In this document: in pieces, positions 5,335-6,996 of the stretch | How the letters are laid out: each line of letters opens with the position of its first letter | Numbering within the stretch: the first letter of the stretch is position 1 | Source of the DNA: Thiotrichaceae bacterium | Lineage (GTDB): Bacteria; Pseudomonadota; Gammaproteobacteria; Thiotrichales; Thiotrichaceae | DNA: 6,996 nucleotides | Assembly (NCBI GenBank): GCA_027008885.1 | Contig: JALVDQ010000453.1 | Span: 1 to 6,996 of the forward strand | Direction: 5' to 3' | Translations under genes and position numbers: made by a program | Notes under the pieces: model-generated | What the model saw: only the letters and a program-made list of their open reading frames with translations | Told to the model about the DNA's origin: nothing | Database searches by the model: none

Positions 5335-6573
5335 TTAAAGTCCGGTTTTATGAGCGCGAGAGGTGAAGAAAATACCACTGGGTTTTGTAGCTTCCAGAGT
5401 CGCTACTTTTTCCAGTGTTTCGGTATCAAAGACCTGTATCTGGTTTTTATCCCTGACTGAAATCCACACCTGCTCTCCGCGCGGGGTAAATTCCATATGC
5501 AGAACACCTTTGCCTGGCGTTATCGTTTTTATGACTTTATAAGTCTCAGGATCAATCACCTGAACGGTGTCATTGTCAGGAAAGGCAAAATTAACCCATA
5601 TTTGATGCGCGTCAGGTCTTGCCATAACAAAGACAGGTTGTCCATGAACCTTGATATGCTTTTTAATCTGCCAGTTTTTGCTATTGGCGACCAGCACTTC
5701 ATGGTGTCCCACAGCCGGGAAAAATGCCTGATCTCCTGCAATCGCCCAACCTTCCAAATGTGGCATTTTGTAAACCGGCAGCTTTTTATCACCACGACCA
5801 TAATGATCCAGAATGCGTTTTACTCCCTTTTCCGGATGCCATAAATCCAGCAGTGCCATACCGTCTTCACCAAACAAGCCCGCAATATAGTAACGTCCAT
5901 CGGGAGTTAACAAGCCGTCATAAGGATGGAAGCCAATATTTTTGAAGCGCGTGATTACAGGTTTTTCAGGGTTGCGTACATTGAGCAGCCAGATTTCACC
6001 CGTATCATACAGCGTGTAAACAAAGCGATGCCCTGGTGCATCAACCAGCCCGACTGTTTTGGAGTTTTGTTTGTCACTGTCTTTGTCAGCTTTTTGCGGA
6101 CTCAAGCGGGTTGCCGGAATATCAGCAAGCAGGCTTAAATCATCCGCTGAAAAAATCTTCACGCCACCTGGCACATAGTTTGAAACAGCCACTAATTTCC
6201 CATCTTGCGAAATCGCACCACCGATGCTGTTGCCGCCCTGAATAATCCGCTTTACCAGCTTTCCGCATAAAAGATCAATTTTAGTCAAGCCGCCATCACG
6301 TCCAAAAACATAGGCGTAGCGGGCGTCTCGTGAATAAACAACCGAGGCATGAGATAAATCACCAAGCCCTTCTACTCTAAAAAGAGAAGAATGCGAGGAG
6401 GTATTAATGATTTGCACACTGCCTGTTGCGCGCTCGATTACCACACCCAGATCACCCGTACCGCGAAGCTGGCAATTTTCTTCTGCAAAAGTGGAGCCAG
6501 TAAAAGCCAGCAACAACAGGATCAGGTTAAAAAGCAGTGTTGAACCAGAAAGGTATTTTTTCATTCTGTTCAT
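5335..6573 (-). CDS. nirF: Heme d1 biosynthesis protein NirF (periplasmic beta-propeller)
   Basis: NirF is required for a late step of heme d1 synthesis in the periplasm. The family binds (dihydro-)heme d1, but its exact reaction is unsettled. The 412-aa product is related to the d1 domain of cytochrome cd1 and should form an eight-bladed beta-propeller. It starts MNRMKKYL, followed by a hydrophobic stretch (11-25) and a probable Sec cleavage site after STFA (residue 30). Neither a twin-arginine motif nor a lipobox is visible; the first mature Cys (34) is not in lipobox context. Family-typical segments are LRGTGDLGVVIERATGSVQI near the mature N-terminus and PSGIFFTSRAHKTGL at the end. I chose the ATG at 6573 because it overlaps the nirC stop as ATGA and has AAGGA 6 nt upstream. 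An upstream in-frame start at 6615 would put 14 residues before the signal peptide. Confidence 0.94.
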   Translation of the reverse strand: MNRMKKYLSGSTLLFNLILLLLAFTGSTFAEENCQLRGTGDLGVVIERATGSVQIINTSSHSSLFRVEGLGDLSHASVVYSRDARYAYVFGRDGGLTKIDLLCGKLVKRIIQGGNSIGGAISQDGKLVAVSNYVPGGVKIFSADDLSLLADIPATRLSPQKADKDSDKQNSKTVGLVDAPGHRFVYTLYDTGEIWLLNVRNPEKPVITRFKNIGFHPYDGLLTPDGRYYIAGLFGEDGMALLDLWHPEKGVKRILDHYGRGDKKLPVYKMPHLEGWAIAGDQAFFPAVGHHEVLVANSKNWQIKKHIKVHGQPVFVMARPDAHQIWVNFAFPDNDTVQVIDPETYKVIKTITPGKGVLHMEFTPRGEQVWISVRDKNQIQVFDTETLEKVATLEATKPSGIFFTSRAHKTGL

Positions 6574-6996
6574 TTTGTATCCTTGATTCCCTGTTTTAAT
6601 TGCTGTGCCAACCACCTTATTTCTGTTTCTTTTAAAAAAGGTTTCCAGGGTGGCATTGGCGTTCCAGGGCGACCGTTGCTAATGGTTGCAGCAATATCTT
6701 CCTGAGAAAGTTTTTGTAATGATTCTGGAAGAAGGGAAGGACCCAGACCACCTTGCAGTGTCATGCCGTGGCAAGCACCGCAGTCTTGTCTTAGCAATCC
6801 AATGATTTCATCACTGCGTTTTTCTGATGGCGTAATAATTTTAGTTTGTGTATTTTGTGGAGGTGTTATGGCAGAGACCTGATCTGCCATTACGGATGTT
6901 GTCGCTATCATTATTAGTATCAGTGTCATTAGTGTCAGCATGAGCGATACCAGCAATAATTCAGGTAAAGCACGCGGCAGGCTAGTGGACGTAATA
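6570..6996 (-). CDS. nirC: Cytochrome c55X-type monoheme protein NirC, 5' end outside the window
   Basis: NirC is a small periplasmic c-type cytochrome encoded in nir operons; electron donation to NirS and a role in heme d1 maturation have both been proposed. Counting from the TTG at 6956, it has one heme site, CGACH (59-63, at 6768-6782), in the c55X-typical context RQDCGACHGMTLQGGLGP. A likely distal Met101 lies in GRPGTPMPPW. The N-terminus is a hydrophobic signal sequence, with probable cleavage after SVMA (residue 24). The frame stays open from the TTG to the right edge, adding ITSTSLPRALPEL, which includes an arginine. Neither the TTG (6956) nor the ATG (6941) start would give the signal peptide a positive charge, so I infer that the true start lies beyond 6996. 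It heads the visible part of the operon; nirS is expected upstream. Confidence 0.88.
   Translation of the reverse strand, partial: ITSTSLPRALPELLLVSLMLTLMTLILIMIATTSVMADQVSAITPPQNTQTKIITPSEKRSDEIIGLLRQDCGACHGMTLQGGLGPSLLPESLQKLSQEDIAATISNGRPGTPMPPWKPFLKETEIRWLAQQLKQGIKDTK
6571..6584 (-). promoter_or_regulatory. Ribosome-binding site and ATGA stop-start overlap setting the nirF start
   Basis: On the minus strand AAGGA (6580-6584), the best Shine-Dalgarno match in the operon, stands 6 nt before the ATG at 6573. That ATG shares ATGA with the nirC TGA stop (6570-6572). This decides the nirF start over the longer in-frame alternative and indicates translational coupling of nirC and nirF. Confidence 0.8.

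Noticed and set aside
5497..5844. Plus-strand 115-aa reading frame inside nirF
   Set aside because: It is antisense to the NirF propeller coding sequence, with no sign of independent selection or translation signals.

Overview
The window looks like a chromosomal segment of a denitrifying, or at least nitrite-respiring, proteobacterium, most likely a gammaproteobacterium. TrmL and RibF closely resemble their E. coli counterparts, and the nir genes follow the Pseudomonas-type order. The base composition is moderately AT-leaning by eye. I cannot name the genus from sequence alone.

Layout. Positions 1-241 are non-coding and repeat-rich. They hold a G-tract motif in two direct copies and one inverted copy, five heptanucleotide repeats, an 83-bp imperfect palindrome and a terminator-like hairpin behind ribF. 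Positions 242-1676 carry ribF (bifunctional riboflavin kinase/FAD synthetase) and trmL (tRNA wobble 2'-O-methyltransferase), both on the minus strand. A tRNA-Phe(GAA) gene lies at 1769-1844 on the plus strand, with a strong promoter in front and an intrinsic terminator behind. From 1961 to the right edge, one tight minus-strand operon runs nirC-nirF-nirDL-nirG-nirH-nirJ in transcription order. Its genes overlap by 4 nt or lie 1 to 20 nt apart.

How the genes work together. The operon encodes most of the heme d1 pathway, which makes the cofactor of cytochrome cd1 nitrite reductase (NirS). By family knowledge, siroheme is decarboxylated by the NirD/L/G/H proteins to 12,18-didecarboxysiroheme. 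The radical SAM enzyme NirJ then removes two propionates, and NirF acts in a late periplasmic step. NirC is a small periplasmic c-type cytochrome of the c55X type. nirS presumably lies upstream, beyond position 6996. Neither nirE nor nirN follows nirJ; the operon ends facing tRNA-Phe, so those functions must be encoded elsewhere or upstream, or be absent.

I see no wholly new system. The most unusual points are the NirD-NirL fusion beside unfused NirG and NirH, with an active-region His/Leu difference between the L-type and H-type domains, and the compound repeat block at 1-208.
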